Source of the DNA: Limosilactobacillus sp.
GTDB taxonomy: Bacteria > Bacillota > Bacilli > Lactobacillales > Lactobacillaceae
Length of the DNA stretch: 64,000 bases
NCBI RefSeq assembly: GCF_022651205.1
Contig: NZ_JALCQI010000002.1
Span: 58,902 to 122,901 of the forward strand
Reading direction: 5' to 3'
The translations under genes were made by a program, and so were the position numbers. This document shows, piece by piece, positions 10,401 through 20,518 of this stretch (its first letter is position 1; every line of letters begins with the position of its first letter). The notes under the pieces are model-generated. The model did no database searches and was not told the origin of the DNA. It saw only the letters and a program-made list of their open reading frames with translations.

Positions 10401-11405
10401 CTATGCTGAAAGCGTCTGAACGATTTTGATTGTTAATTGTTCCGCCACGTTCTGAAATGAAATATTTTGGTCCAAAAGATGCCGACCAGTCAATGTCTCC
10501 TGACTAATACTTAACAGCGCACTCACCGAGTAATTATGCGCAGTTGCCCTTAATAAATCCTGATCCTGTAAGAAATGCAAATCATGTTCATCCGTTATTC
10601 CGTTAGCAATTAATAAGGTGTCACGCCAAATTAATGCCATTAGATCTAAAATGAGCTGTTGCTTTTGCCGATCAGAAGCTAACCGCATAATTTCAGCTTG
10701 GATATCAACAAAGCCAAGCATGTTCCCCTTACTCGTATGACGGTACCATAACGAAATTGCCGTAATTGCCTGCTTTAACCAGTCGTCTTTCCGCCATTCT
10801 AAAATTTCACTTACCGAATCAGTAAGACCAATGGCAACAGTCCGTTCAGTTCGCGGAACCTCGTTTTCTTCTAATACCTTTTCAAGCTCTTGCCGTGGTA
10901 ATGGTTGAAGTTCAATTACTTGGGTTCGGGACCGAATTGTTGGTAAAACAGCACTCTTATTCGTTGTCAGCATCAGGATATAGATGCCTGGGCCTGGTTC
11001 CTCAATAAACTTCAGCAAACTATTAGCCGCGTTATTAGTCATCTTCTCGGCATCGTGAATGATAAAAAGCTTCCGGTTACCCTCGACAGCACTCTTCGTA
11101 AATTCATCCTTCAAATGGCGGATTTCATCAACTTTTATCTGTCGTCCTTCCGGCTTGGCAACAACAACGTCAGGATGGTTACCGCTTAATATCCGCTGGC
11201 ATTCGGGACAAGTAAGATCGGGTTTACCATCGTGTAAGTGAAGGCAGAAAAGACGAAGCGCTAGCCATTTGGCAAGTTCACTCTTCCCCGCTCCCGTTGG
11301 ACCAACAAAAAGGTATGCGTGGGCAAGCTCATGATTTTTCATCACGGTTTGCAACTGCTTAATAATTAGGGGTTGTAAACTCTCTGCTTGCAATTGGTCA
11401 GCCAC
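10401..11405 (-). CDS. holB: DNA polymerase III subunit delta'
   Basis: HAYLFVGPTGAGKSELAKWLALRLFC, CPECQRILSGNHPDV. Confidence 0.93.
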   Translation of the reverse strand: MADQLQAESLQPLIIKQLQTVMKNHELAHAYLFVGPTGAGKSELAKWLALRLFCLHLHDGKPDLTCPECQRILSGNHPDVVVAKPEGRQIKVDEIRHLKDEFTKSAVEGNRKLFIIHDAEKMTNNAANSLLKFIEEPGPGIYILMLTTNKSAVLPTIRSRTQVIELQPLPRQELEKVLEENEVPRTERTVAIGLTDSVSEILEWRKDDWLKQAITAISLWYRHTSKGNMLGFVDIQAEIMRLASDRQKQQLILDLMALIWRDTLLIANGITDEHDLHFLQDQDLLRATAHNYSVSALLSISQETLTGRHLLDQNISFQNVAEQLTIKIVQTLSA

Positions 11406-11423
11406 TTATCCTCACCCGCTTAA

Positions 11424-11747
11424 TTAAAACTTATGGAACTGATCTACCGGCATTACGAATACAGTCGCACCACCAACACGGACGTTAACAGGGAAGGCAG
11501 AACCGCCCTCTACGTCCATGTGCATTTGTGAAGTAACGTATTGTTCACGAGACTTCGCATTCTTTTTAATAATGTCAAGAACATCTTGTACCCGTTCATC
11601 TTCAACCCCAATCAAGAAGGTTGCGTTCCCTTCACGCAGGAAACCACCAGTTGTTGAAAGCTGGGTCATTTGAATATGGTTACTAGCAAATGCTTTCCGA
11701 AGACGGTTACTGTCCTTTGATTGGACGATTGCAATAATCATTTTCAT
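11424..11747 (-). CDS. darA: cyclic-di-AMP receptor (PII-like)
   Basis: MKMIIAIVQSKDSNRLRKAFASNHIQMTQLSTTGGFLREGNATFLIGVED. Confidence 0.92.
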   Translation of the reverse strand: MKMIIAIVQSKDSNRLRKAFASNHIQMTQLSTTGGFLREGNATFLIGVEDERVQDVLDIIKKNAKSREQYVTSQMHMDVEGGSAFPVNVRVGGATVFVMPVDQFHKF

Positions 11748-11776
11748 AATAAATCACCTTTCCCTATGTCACGATC

Positions 11777-12418
11777 CTAAAATAAGTCGGGAAACTTTGT
11801 GTGGATCGTTTGCTTAACGTCATTAATTACCTTATCTAATGGTTGACCGGCATCAATCAGTTTAATTCTTTCTGGAGACTCTTGTTGAAGACGAAGGTAT
11901 GACTTGCGAACCGTTCTATGGAAGCTTAATTGCTCCTTATCTAACCGGTTAACTTGATCAGAACGGTGTTCAGCAATTCTCCGTAAACCAAGTTCAGATT
12001 CAACATCAAGGTAAATCGTCAGATCAGGCAACAGGCCATCAATTGCGAATTGGTTGATTTGCCAAATCTCTTGCTCACCTAAATGACGTCCGGCGCCCTG
12101 ATAAGCAATTGAACTGTCGACATACCGATCACATAAAATTACTTGATTTCTCTTCAATCCCGGGATAATTTCCGACACAATATGTTGTCGCCGAGCAGCC
12201 GCAAATAATAATGCTTCTGTTCGACCATCCATATCGGTGTTTTGGTTATCGAATAAGACTCTCCGGATCTGCTCTGAAATGTGGTTACCACCTGGTTCGC
12301 GGGTATACATTACCCTTGCTTTGCCAAGTTGCTGTTCAAGATCGGCTTGAATCTGAGCCATTACGCTGGTTTTCCCAGCACCGTCTGGCCCTTCAAATGA
12401 AATAAATTTTCCTGTCAT
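11777..12418 (-). CDS. tmk: thymidylate kinase
   Basis: GKFISFEGPDGAGKTSVMAQI, TREPGG, DRYVDSSIAYQG. Confidence 0.96.
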   Translation of the reverse strand: MTGKFISFEGPDGAGKTSVMAQIQADLEQQLGKARVMYTREPGGNHISEQIRRVLFDNQNTDMDGRTEALLFAAARRQHIVSEIIPGLKRNQVILCDRYVDSSIAYQGAGRHLGEQEIWQINQFAIDGLLPDLTIYLDVESELGLRRIAEHRSDQVNRLDKEQLSFHRTVRKSYLRLQQESPERIKLIDAGQPLDKVINDVKQTIHTKFPDLF

Positions 12419-12428
12419 TCTCCTCTTC

Positions 12429-12680
12429 CTAACGATCGATAACTCCCCGGTTTAGTTCACCATGAACCTTAAACTTTCGTGCTAAACGATAAAGATAAAG
12501 GTACTTTTGTTCTTGCAAGCGAGTCCGATAATGAAGCTCGGTACTTGCATTAGCTTCATAAACCGCTCGTTCCGTTTCCTTGGCGTGATCCCAACTAGCC
12601 TTGGTTTCATAGATCAAATCTAATAGCCGCTGTTCACGCTCTTGCTTAACTTCTTCTTGGTTACGATGATGAAAAAGCAT
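12429..12680 (-). CDS. yaaL: YaaL family (DUF2508) protein
   Basis: 83 aa, between tmk and recR as in other Bacilli. Confidence 0.8.
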   Translation of the reverse strand: MLFHHRNQEEVKQEREQRLLDLIYETKASWDHAKETERAVYEANASTELHYRTRLQEQKYLYLYRLARKFKVHGELNRGVIDR

Positions 12681-12686
12681 GGTTAA

Positions 12687-13286
12687 TTACATCTCCGTTC
12701 GTCCTTGAACAGCTTTAAACAGAGTGACTTCATCTGCATAGTCAATATCAGCACCAACTGAAAGGCCATGAGCCAATCTTGTCACCTTAATTCCAGCAGG
12801 CTTAATTAACCTAGCAAGATAACTAGCAGTTAACTCACCATCAGACGACGCATTGGTTGCAATAATAACTTCTTTAACTTCATCATCTTTTTTCAAGCGG
12901 TCTAGCAAACTGGTAATGTTGATGTCTTCTGGACCAGTCCCCGCAACGGGTGAAATTACACCATTTAGAACATGATACAGACCATGATACTCATGCATCC
13001 GCTCCATTGCCATCACATCTTGTGATTGTTCAACCACAAGAATTTGCGAACGATCACGGGTCTTATCCTGACAAATCGGGCATGGATCATCCTCAGTAAT
13101 ATTGCCACAAATACTGCATTTATGAAGATCACGCTTGGCTGATAGTAGAGATTTAGCAAAGTTCGTTACGTCATCATCCTGCATTGTCAGTGTATAAAAA
13201 GCTAGCCGGGTAGCTGTCTTTTGACCGATACCCGGTAGTTTGGTATAACTTTCAATTAACTTTGCCAGTGGTTCTGGGTACTGCAC
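12687..13286 (-). CDS. recR: recombination mediator RecR
   Basis: [33 protein letters not shown], Toprim. Confidence 0.97.
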   Translation of the reverse strand: MQYPEPLAKLIESYTKLPGIGQKTATRLAFYTLTMQDDDVTNFAKSLLSAKRDLHKCSICGNITEDDPCPICQDKTRDRSQILVVEQSQDVMAMERMHEYHGLYHVLNGVISPVAGTGPEDINITSLLDRLKKDDEVKEVIIATNASSDGELTASYLARLIKPAGIKVTRLAHGLSVGADIDYADEVTLFKAVQGRTEM

Positions 13287-13288
13287 TC

Positions 13289-13597
13289 TTACATCCCCAA
13301 GCCACGAGTGTACTTACCCAACGTACTTTGGGTAGCATCGTTAACTTTCTTCATCCCATCATTAACGGCTGCTAAGACCAAGTCAGAAAGCATATCAATA
13401 TCATCTGGATCGACAGCTTCAGGCTTAATTTCAAGGTTAACTAACTTGTTATCACCAGTAAAGGTTGCAGTAACCATTCCATCTGGTGCTTGACCAACGA
13501 ATTGTTGCTTAGCAAGTTCCTCATGCTCAGCCATCATTTTCTTTTGCATTTCTTTAGCTTGCTTAACCATTTGTTGCATGTTCATTCCGTTCATCAT
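13289..13597 (-). CDS. YbaB/EbfC nucleoid-associated protein
   Basis: [24 protein letters not shown]... upstream of recR. Confidence 0.95.
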   Translation of the reverse strand: MMNGMNMQQMVKQAKEMQKKMMAEHEELAKQQFVGQAPDGMVTATFTGDNKLVNLEIKPEAVDPDDIDMLSDLVLAAVNDGMKKVNDATQSTLGKYTRGLGM

Positions 13598-13613
13598 AAT
13601 CTATCATTCCTTT

Positions 13614-15452
13614 TTAATTATTTTCTACCTTAACAATATCACTACCGAATAGTTCTTGGGCAGTAGCAACCACATCTTTTTGTGGCTTTTCTTTGGCTTC
13701 TTCTTGAGCGGGTGCCTGCTCTGTTGGTGCGGTCTCCTCCACTGGAGTTACGGCATTTGCCGGTGCAGACCGTTGCTCACTATTTTCGGGTTGAGCTTTT
13801 TGTTGTGTTTGACCGTTCTTACCAAGGCCATGACTCTGAATATACTCTCGCCGAATCTGTGGCCACTGATCTTTCGGGACAAACACAACTTTTCGTTCAT
13901 CACCGCTCAATCGCTGAAGGCCATCTTCCATCGCCTTAATTAACGCTTCATCATCAGTTGCCTGTTGAAAAAGGAAGGCATAATCAAAAGCCACAATAAT
14001 CCCATCAGGACTAGCTGCTACTGGTTGAGAAACATGTAATAACGACCGTTGAGGAACACTCAACATGTTTAGCATGTCACTCCATAAATCCTTCATCTTA
14101 GCAAGATCCTGACGGGTAGCCGCGCCAAGCACAGGATAAACCTTGTGCAAGTTGACCCGGTTATTCCGTGATTTCACTCGTGGTTGCTCTTTTACCGGTT
14201 TAGCAGCAACACTCTTTGCAGGCTTATTAACTACGCTACCGTTTTGCTGGAGTTCTTTAACCGTCTGCTGAAGAGCCTTGATCTGTGCTTGAAGTTGTTC
14301 AACATCCCCCTGAACCTTTGCACCATTAACCTGTGACTGCTCTGGTCCAGTCTCAACCCTTCTTTCAGTATCCGGTTGAGAGAGCTTAACAGTCAGAACT
14401 TCCAAATAAACATCTGGATGAGTTGTGAACCGCATTTCCATTTGGATGTTATTCAAATCATCAATCATCCGGTAAAGAGCTGTTGAGGATGCTGCCTTAC
14501 TTAACTCTACGAAGTCCTCATCCTTCAGTCCAGTACTTTCAACCTTAATTAATTCTGGTGATTCCTGGTACAGCAACACATCACGGATAAATGAAATCAA
14601 ATCTTCAATAAAGCGTTGACCATCTTTTCCTTCGTTAAGGATCTTCTTCATTGTCTCCAATGCTGAAGCACTCTTGTTTTGACATACTTCTAAGAAATAT
14701 TGCTTCAAAAGTTGTTTGGTAACGCTACCCGTAACTAGTAATGCATCATCAAGTTCAACCTGATTATCACTAAAGGAAAGGACCTGATCGAGGATACTCA
14801 AAGCATCCCGCATTCCCCCTTCAGCAGCATTGGCAATCACCCAAAGAGCCTTCTCGTCATACTTTACTTTTTTCTGATCCAGGATGTACTTCATTCGTCC
14901 AAATGAATCAGTAGCAGTAATCCGACGAAAATCAAACCGCTGAACCCGTGAAATAATCGTCAACGGGATCTTATGGGGTTCCGTCGTTGCCAAAATAAAA
15001 ATCACATTAGCAGGTGGCTCTTCCAATGTCTTAAGCAAGGCGTTAAAGGCTCCAGTTGAAAGCATATGCACTTCATCAATAATGTAAACCTTATAGTCCG
15101 CTTGCGTTGGTGCATACTTGGCCTTATCCCGAATATCACGAATTTCTTCCACACCATTATTTGATGCGGCATCAATTTCAATGACATCATTCAACTGGCC
15201 ATTAGTAATTGCCTTACAAGTATCACATTGATTGCATGGCTCGCCATCTTGAGAATGATGACAGTTAACCGCCTTAGCAAAAATCTTAGCCGCAGAAGTC
15301 TTCCCAGTACCCCGTGGCCCAGCGAAGAGGTAGGCATGACTAATCTGGTGAGTAATAATGGCGTTCTTCAATGTCCGTGTAACAACCTGTTGACCAACCA
15401 TGTCATCAAATCGTTGTGGACGCCAAACACGATACAGTGCCTGATAACTCAT
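13614..15452 (-). CDS. dnaX: DNA polymerase III subunits gamma/tau
   Basis: MSYQALYRVWRPQRFDDMVGQQVVTRTLKNAI, AGPRGTGKTSAAKIFAKAVNC. Confidence 0.97.
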   Translation of the reverse strand: MSYQALYRVWRPQRFDDMVGQQVVTRTLKNAIITHQISHAYLFAGPRGTGKTSAAKIFAKAVNCHHSQDGEPCNQCDTCKAITNGQLNDVIEIDAASNNGVEEIRDIRDKAKYAPTQADYKVYIIDEVHMLSTGAFNALLKTLEEPPANVIFILATTEPHKIPLTIISRVQRFDFRRITATDSFGRMKYILDQKKVKYDEKALWVIANAAEGGMRDALSILDQVLSFSDNQVELDDALLVTGSVTKQLLKQYFLEVCQNKSASALETMKKILNEGKDGQRFIEDLISFIRDVLLYQESPELIKVESTGLKDEDFVELSKAASSTALYRMIDDLNNIQMEMRFTTHPDVYLEVLTVKLSQPDTERRVETGPEQSQVNGAKVQGDVEQLQAQIKALQQTVKELQQNGSVVNKPAKSVAAKPVKEQPRVKSRNNRVNLHKVYPVLGAATRQDLAKMKDLWSDMLNMLSVPQRSLLHVSQPVAASPDGIIVAFDYAFLFQQATDDEALIKAMEDGLQRLSGDERKVVFVPKDQWPQIRREYIQSHGLGKNGQTQQKAQPENSEQRSAPANAVTPVEETAPTEQAPAQEEAKEKPQKDVVATAQELFGSDIVKVENN

Positions 15453-15589
15453 TAATCAGCTTCCTTTCCGTAATTTTTGATGCTATTTAATATTATACTA
15501 GCTTTTAACTAAAGAAAAATAATTTGGATTAATTTATTTGGAAAATAATAAAGAGGCCAAGAAAAACTTCCTGACCTCATGTTTAATCT

Positions 15590-15692
15590 CTAAAAAAACT
15601 TAGAGCACAAGATACATCAAACTTAGTGCTGCTTCCTTCCGGACCTGACACGGTTCGTAAGCATACCCTTGCTCTAAGGCCTTACGGCATGT
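15590..15692 (-). ncRNA. ffs: small bacterial signal recognition particle RNA
   Basis: Reverse complement contains GGTCCGGAAGGAAGCAGCACT and upstream CTTACGAACCGTGTCAG; between tadA and dnaX. Confidence 0.88.
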
Positions 15693-15711
15693 AGTATCAT
15701 ACAACACTTTT

Positions 15712-16230
15712 CTATGAATTACCAGTCTTTTTCTTTTTTCGTGCTAGTTTTCGCTTTTTTCTTACTGCACGAAAAAAGTCCTTCAGCATTTGACTACATT
15801 GTTCACCAAGAACTCCAGAAGTTACATAAACCTGATGATTTAACCGGTCATCATCAAGCAAGTGGTACAAGCTATCTACGGTTCCTGCTTTGGGGTCTGT
15901 TGCCCCATAAAAGACATTCCGAATTCGGGCGTTAACGATTGCCCCACTACACATCATACAGGGTTCGAGGGTTACATATAGGTCACAATCCTCAAGCCGC
16001 CAGCTATGCAAAGTCGAACATGCTTCCATAATCGCTAACATCTCAGCATGGTATGTAACATCTTGAAATTTTTCCCGCATATTATGTCCCCGACCGATAA
16101 TCTTTCCTTGATGAGTTATTACTGCTCCAATTGGCACCTCATCTAGGAGTTCGGCCTTTTTAGCTTCAGCAATCGCTGCCTTCATAAATTTTTCTTGTTC
16201 TTCTTGAGGAATTATTACTTGTTCCCTCAT
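15712..16230 (-). CDS. tadA: tRNA-specific adenosine deaminase
   Basis: HAEMLAIMEA, PCMMCSGAIVNARIRNVFYGATDPKAG. Confidence 0.95.
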   Translation of the reverse strand: MREQVIIPQEEQEKFMKAAIAEAKKAELLDEVPIGAVITHQGKIIGRGHNMREKFQDVTYHAEMLAIMEACSTLHSWRLEDCDLYVTLEPCMMCSGAIVNARIRNVFYGATDPKAGTVDSLYHLLDDDRLNHQVYVTSGVLGEQCSQMLKDFFRAVRKKRKLARKKKKTGNS

Positions 16231-16356
16231 CCAAAATTCTCCTTTTTACTTATGTTAAATTTCTCTTTTCAGTGTATAATATTTAAGTTGTTGAACAATT
16301 TATCATTTATCGAGAAATAAATCAAAAAGTTTCACATACTTAACCGCTGATTACTT

Positions 16357-16404
16357 ATGCTATATATTGTGTTTCACTATTTAAGATTACACAATATATA
16401 GCAT
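16357..16404. promoter_or_regulatory. paired NrdR-like boxes upstream of nrdHEF
   Basis: ATGCTATATATTGTGT (16357-16372) and ACACAATATATAGCAT (16389-16404), centres 32 bp apart; promoter-like TTGATT-N16-TATACT downstream. Confidence 0.55.
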
Positions 16405-16473
16405 TTTTTCATTGATTTTTTACAAAATATCGCTATACTAGAAAACATCAATAAGACGAGTGAGGAGATCAAA

Positions 16474-16704
16474 ATGGTTACCGTATTTTCAAAAAATAAT
16501 TGCATCCAATGCAAAATGACCAAGAAGTTCTTAAAGGCCCACAATATCAATTTTGTTGAACACAATATTGATGAACAGCCCGAATTCATTAATAGTTTGA
16601 AGTCAGAGGGCTTTTTGGCAACACCTGTTGTTAAATTACCAAACGGAAATGCCTTTTCTGGTTTCCGTCCTGACGAATTAAACAAATTAACTCAAGCTAT
16701 TTAA
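16474..16704 (+). CDS. nrdH: glutaredoxin-like NrdH redoxin
   Basis: MVTVFSKNNCIQCKMTKKFLKAHNINF; upstream of nrdE. Confidence 0.93.
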   Translation: MVTVFSKNNCIQCKMTKKFLKAHNINFVEHNIDEQPEFINSLKSEGFLATPVVKLPNGNAFSGFRPDELNKLTQAI

Positions 16705-16759
16705 TGAACTAATCGCAAGAAACTTTTTCGTCGATCATTCATGTTGAGTTGAGTGATTC

Positions 16760-16815
16760 TAGGGTGGTTAGTGATAGAAGTTATTTTTATCGCAACCACT
16801 TTTTTTATTCGCAAT
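16760..16815 (+). terminator. hairpin with T-run between nrdH and nrdE
   Basis: gtggttagtgataGAAGTTATTTTTatcgcaaccac followed by ttttttt. Confidence 0.55.
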
Positions 16816-16848
16816 TTTTAAATATTTAATGGAAAGTGAGAAATAAAC

Positions 16849-19020
16849 ATGGCACTGTCTGACATCGATTTAACAAAGGTTAAGTATTATGACCTTAACA
16901 ATGAAGTTAACATTCCAAAGGATGGTAAGATTCAGTTGGATAAAGATCAAGCGGCATTAAAGGACTTCATTGAAAATAACGTTAAGCCAAATACTAAGCA
17001 GTTTTCATCCGTAACCGCTCGTTATAAGTGGTTAGAGGATAACGACTACATTGAAGATGGCTTTATGGATAAGTACAGTGATGCATTTATCGAAAAATTA
17101 TATGACTACTTAAAAAAGCAGGATTTCCATTTTCATTCGTTTATGGCTGCTTATAAATTCTACGCTCAGTACGCTCTCCGAACTAACGATAAGGAACACT
17201 ACCTGGAAAATTACATTGATCGTGTTGCAATGAATGCCCTGTACTTAGCTAATGGTGACGAAGAATTAGCAATGCTCCTTGCTGATGAAATTATCCACCA
17301 ACGCTATCAACCAGCTACTCCAACCTTCCTAAATGTTGGGCGAAAACGCCGGGGAGAGTTTGTTTCCTGTTTTGCCATTCAGCCAACAGACAACATGAAC
17401 ACGATCGGACGGACAATTAACTCAGCTCTTCAACTTTCTAAGATTGGTGGCGGTGTCGGGATCAACCTTAGTAACCTCCGTGAAGCTGGTGCACCAATTA
17501 AGAAGATCGAACATGCGGCTAGCGGTGTTGTTCCAGTAATGAAACTCTTAGAGGACAGCTTTTCTTACTCCAACCAGTTGGGTCAACGGCAAGGTGCTGG
17601 GGTTGTCTACCTGAGCGTCTTCCACCCAGATATCATTGAATTTCTTGGAGCAAAGAAGGAAAATGCCGACGAAAAGATTCGGTTGAAGACCCTTTCCCTT
17701 GGGATCACAGTTCCTGATAAGTTTTATGAGCTAGTTGAAAAAGACGCAGATATGTACCTCTTCAGTCCATACGACGTTGAACGAGTATATGGCAAGCCAT
17801 TCTCATACGTTGATATTACTGAAGAATATGACAACATGGTTGCTAATGATGAGATTCATAAGAAGAAACTCAATGCTCGGGATCTTGAAGACGAAATCAG
17901 TAAGCTTCAACAAGAGTCTGGTTACCCATACATCATCAATATTGATACCGTTAACCGTGACAATCCAATTGACGGCAAGATCGTAATGAGTAACCTTTGC
18001 TCAGAGATTGCCCAAGTGCAAACTCCATCTGTCGTTGCCGATGATCAAAGCTACGAAACTCTTGGGACTGATATTAGTTGTAACTTAGGCTCAACGAACA
18101 TTGCAAATATGATGAACACACCAGACTTCGGTCGATCAATTCGGGCAATCGTTCGTGGCCTCACCCGGATTAGTGACGTGGAAAGCCTCGATGTTGTTCC
18201 TTCAATTAAGAAGGGAAATGAACTAAGCCACTCAATTGGCCTTGGTGCAATGGGTCTTCACGGTTACTTGGCTAAGAATCATATTCAATATGGTAGTCCG
18301 GTTGCCGTTGAATTTACCAGTGTCTACTTCATGTTGCTTAACTACTGGTCATTAGTTGCTTCTAACGAGATTGCTAAGGAACGTCACGAAACATTCCATA
18401 ACTTTGAAAAGAGCACGTATGCTGATGGCTCCTACTTCGATAAGTATGTAAACAAAGATTGGGGGCCAAAATCTGACCTTGTAAAGAAGCTTTTTGCAAA
18501 CATCCACATTCCAACTATTGATGACTGGAAACAGCTTAAAAAGGACGTTATGCAAGATGGTCTCTATAATGAATATCGACTTGCGGTTGCCCCAAATGGA
18601 TCAACTTCCTACATTAATGATTCAACTGCTAGTCTAACCCCAATCATTAACCGGATCGAAGAACGTCAAGAAAAGATGATCGGTAAGATTTACTATCCTG
18701 CACCATACCTTTCAAATGACACCATGCCATACTACCGTTCTGCATATGACATGGACATGCGGACAGTAATTGATACGTACGCCGCAGCACAACAACACGT
18801 TGACCAGTCACTATCCTTAACTCTCTTTGTCCGTTCAACGATGCCGGATGGCCTTTATGAATGGAAGAACGGGCGGACAAACAAGATGACAACGCGTGAC
18901 TTGAATATTCTTCGTCACTATGCCTACAAGAAGGGAATCAAGTCAATTTACTATGTCCGAACATTCACCGATGACAACGATGAAATTGGTGCAAATCAAT
19001 GTGAAAGTTGTGTAATCTAA
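16849..19020 (+). CDS. nrdE: class Ib ribonucleotide reductase alpha subunit
   Basis: FVSCFAIQPTDNMNTIGRTINSALQLSKIGGGVGINLSNLREAGAPI...; C-terminal CESCVI. Confidence 0.96.
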   Translation: MALSDIDLTKVKYYDLNNEVNIPKDGKIQLDKDQAALKDFIENNVKPNTKQFSSVTARYKWLEDNDYIEDGFMDKYSDAFIEKLYDYLKKQDFHFHSFMAAYKFYAQYALRTNDKEHYLENYIDRVAMNALYLANGDEELAMLLADEIIHQRYQPATPTFLNVGRKRRGEFVSCFAIQPTDNMNTIGRTINSALQLSKIGGGVGINLSNLREAGAPIKKIEHAASGVVPVMKLLEDSFSYSNQLGQRQGAGVVYLSVFHPDIIEFLGAKKENADEKIRLKTLSLGITVPDKFYELVEKDADMYLFSPYDVERVYGKPFSYVDITEEYDNMVANDEIHKKKLNARDLEDEISKLQQESGYPYIINIDTVNRDNPIDGKIVMSNLCSEIAQVQTPSVVADDQSYETLGTDISCNLGSTNIANMMNTPDFGRSIRAIVRGLTRISDVESLDVVPSIKKGNELSHSIGLGAMGLHGYLAKNHIQYGSPVAVEFTSVYFMLLNYWSLVASNEIAKERHETFHNFEKSTYADGSYFDKYVNKDWGPKSDLVKKLFANIHIPTIDDWKQLKKDVMQDGLYNEYRLAVAPNGSTSYINDSTASLTPIINRIEERQEKMIGKIYYPAPYLSNDTMPYYRSAYDMDMRTVIDTYAAAQQHVDQSLSLTLFVRSTMPDGLYEWKNGRTNKMTTRDLNILRHYAYKKGIKSIYYVRTFTDDNDEIGANQCESCVI

Positions 19021-19128
19021 TCCGGATTAAATTGATTTTCATACCAATGCTTGCTAAACTTAATTTTATATGAATTTTAAGAATTTACGTCTTAAATATT
19101 GTTTGATTGTGAATAAGGAGCCTAATAA

Positions 19129-20148
19129 ATGAAGCTTGAAGAATATAAACCTTTGACAGAATATAAAGCGATCAATTGGAATGAAGTTTCCGATATGATT
19201 GATAAAGCAACATGGGAAAAGCTAACTGAACAGTTTTGGCTTGATACACGAATCCCTGTTTCTAACGATTTAGATGATTGGCGCGAACTTGATACTGACC
19301 ATCAATGGACTGTCGGCCACGTCTTCGGTGGTTTGACCCTTCTTGATACCGTTCAATCTGAAGCTGGACTAACTGCTTTAAAGCAAGACGTTAAGACGCA
19401 ACATGAAACTGCCGTCTTAAATAATATTCAATTCATGGAATCAGTTCATGCTAAGAGTTATTCAACCATTTTCTCAACATTGAACACTCCAGAAGAAATT
19501 AGTGAAATCTTTGACTGGTCTGATTCAGAAGAATACTTACAAAACAAAGCTGTTCAAATCGCAAATATTTACCGTGACCCTGAAGAGGATCCACTAAAGA
19601 AGAAGGTTGCTAACGTTTTCCTTGAAACTTTCCTCTTCTATTCTGGATTCTATACCCCTCTTTATTACTTAGGCCACAACAAACTAAATAACGTTGCCGA
19701 AATTATCAAGTTAATTCTTCGTGATGAATCGGTTCATGGTACCTACATTGGTTACAAGTTCCAAGTTGGAATGCACGACCGGACTGAAAAGCAACAACAG
19801 GATATGAAGGATTGGATGTACAACTTCTTGTATGAATTATACGATAACGAAGAAAAGTACATCCACCTGCTTTACGATCAAGTTGGTTGGACAGAAGATG
19901 TGTTAACTTTCATTCGTTACAATGCTAATAAGGCACTAATGAATCTCGGTCAAGATCCACTCTTTCCTGATACGGCCTCAGATGTTAACCCAGTTGTTAT
20001 GAATGGGATTTCAACATCAACTGCTAACCATGATTTCTTTAGCCAAGTTGGTAACGGTTATCGACTTGGTGCAGTCGAAGCAATGAACGACGATGATTAT
20101 AATGTCGCCGATCCAAACGCTTCAAAGGACAAGAACGATAAAGAATAA
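19129..20148 (+). CDS. nrdF: class Ib ribonucleotide reductase beta subunit
   Basis: YKAINWNEVSDMIDKATWEKLTEQFWLDTRIPVSNDLDDW. Confidence 0.96.
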   Translation: MKLEEYKPLTEYKAINWNEVSDMIDKATWEKLTEQFWLDTRIPVSNDLDDWRELDTDHQWTVGHVFGGLTLLDTVQSEAGLTALKQDVKTQHETAVLNNIQFMESVHAKSYSTIFSTLNTPEEISEIFDWSDSEEYLQNKAVQIANIYRDPEEDPLKKKVANVFLETFLFYSGFYTPLYYLGHNKLNNVAEIIKLILRDESVHGTYIGYKFQVGMHDRTEKQQQDMKDWMYNFLYELYDNEEKYIHLLYDQVGWTEDVLTFIRYNANKALMNLGQDPLFPDTASDVNPVVMNGISTSTANHDFFSQVGNGYRLGAVEAMNDDDYNVADPNASKDKNDKE

Positions 20149-20171
20149 TCATAACAACAATTAAATAGTTT

Positions 20172-20222
20172 AAAAGCCACAGAATTGCCATTGATTGACG
20201 ACAATCCTGTGGCTTTTTATTC
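20172..20222 (+). terminator. Rho-independent terminator after nrdF
   Basis: aaaagccacagaattgccattgattgacgacaatcctgtggctttttatt. Confidence 0.7.
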
Positions 20223-20518
20223 TGTTCAATATAGAACATTTAATAATTTTATTCATTAATTAACGTTTTTATACTATTGTGAATTATAATTCAACCAATC
20301 TAAATAGATTACATTTTAGTTGCCAAAAGGCGAAAAATAATACCAATATTTTTCTTACTACCGCAGCTGCTGAAGTGATAATAATGGAAACGCTAACAGT
20401 ATCTTTTACCATTGTTCAATTAATCACATATCTATTTACTTTTCCAAATTTTATAGTATATTTAATTATGTTCAATGATTAACAAAAAACAAATTAAAAA
20501 TTAAAGGAGCTTATTCTC

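Noticed and set aside
20274-20296. Rex-like box TTGTGAATTATAATTCAA upstream of adhE
   Set aside because: Only one half-site matches TTGTGAA and the spacing differs from TTGTGAA-N4-TTCACAA; too weak to call.
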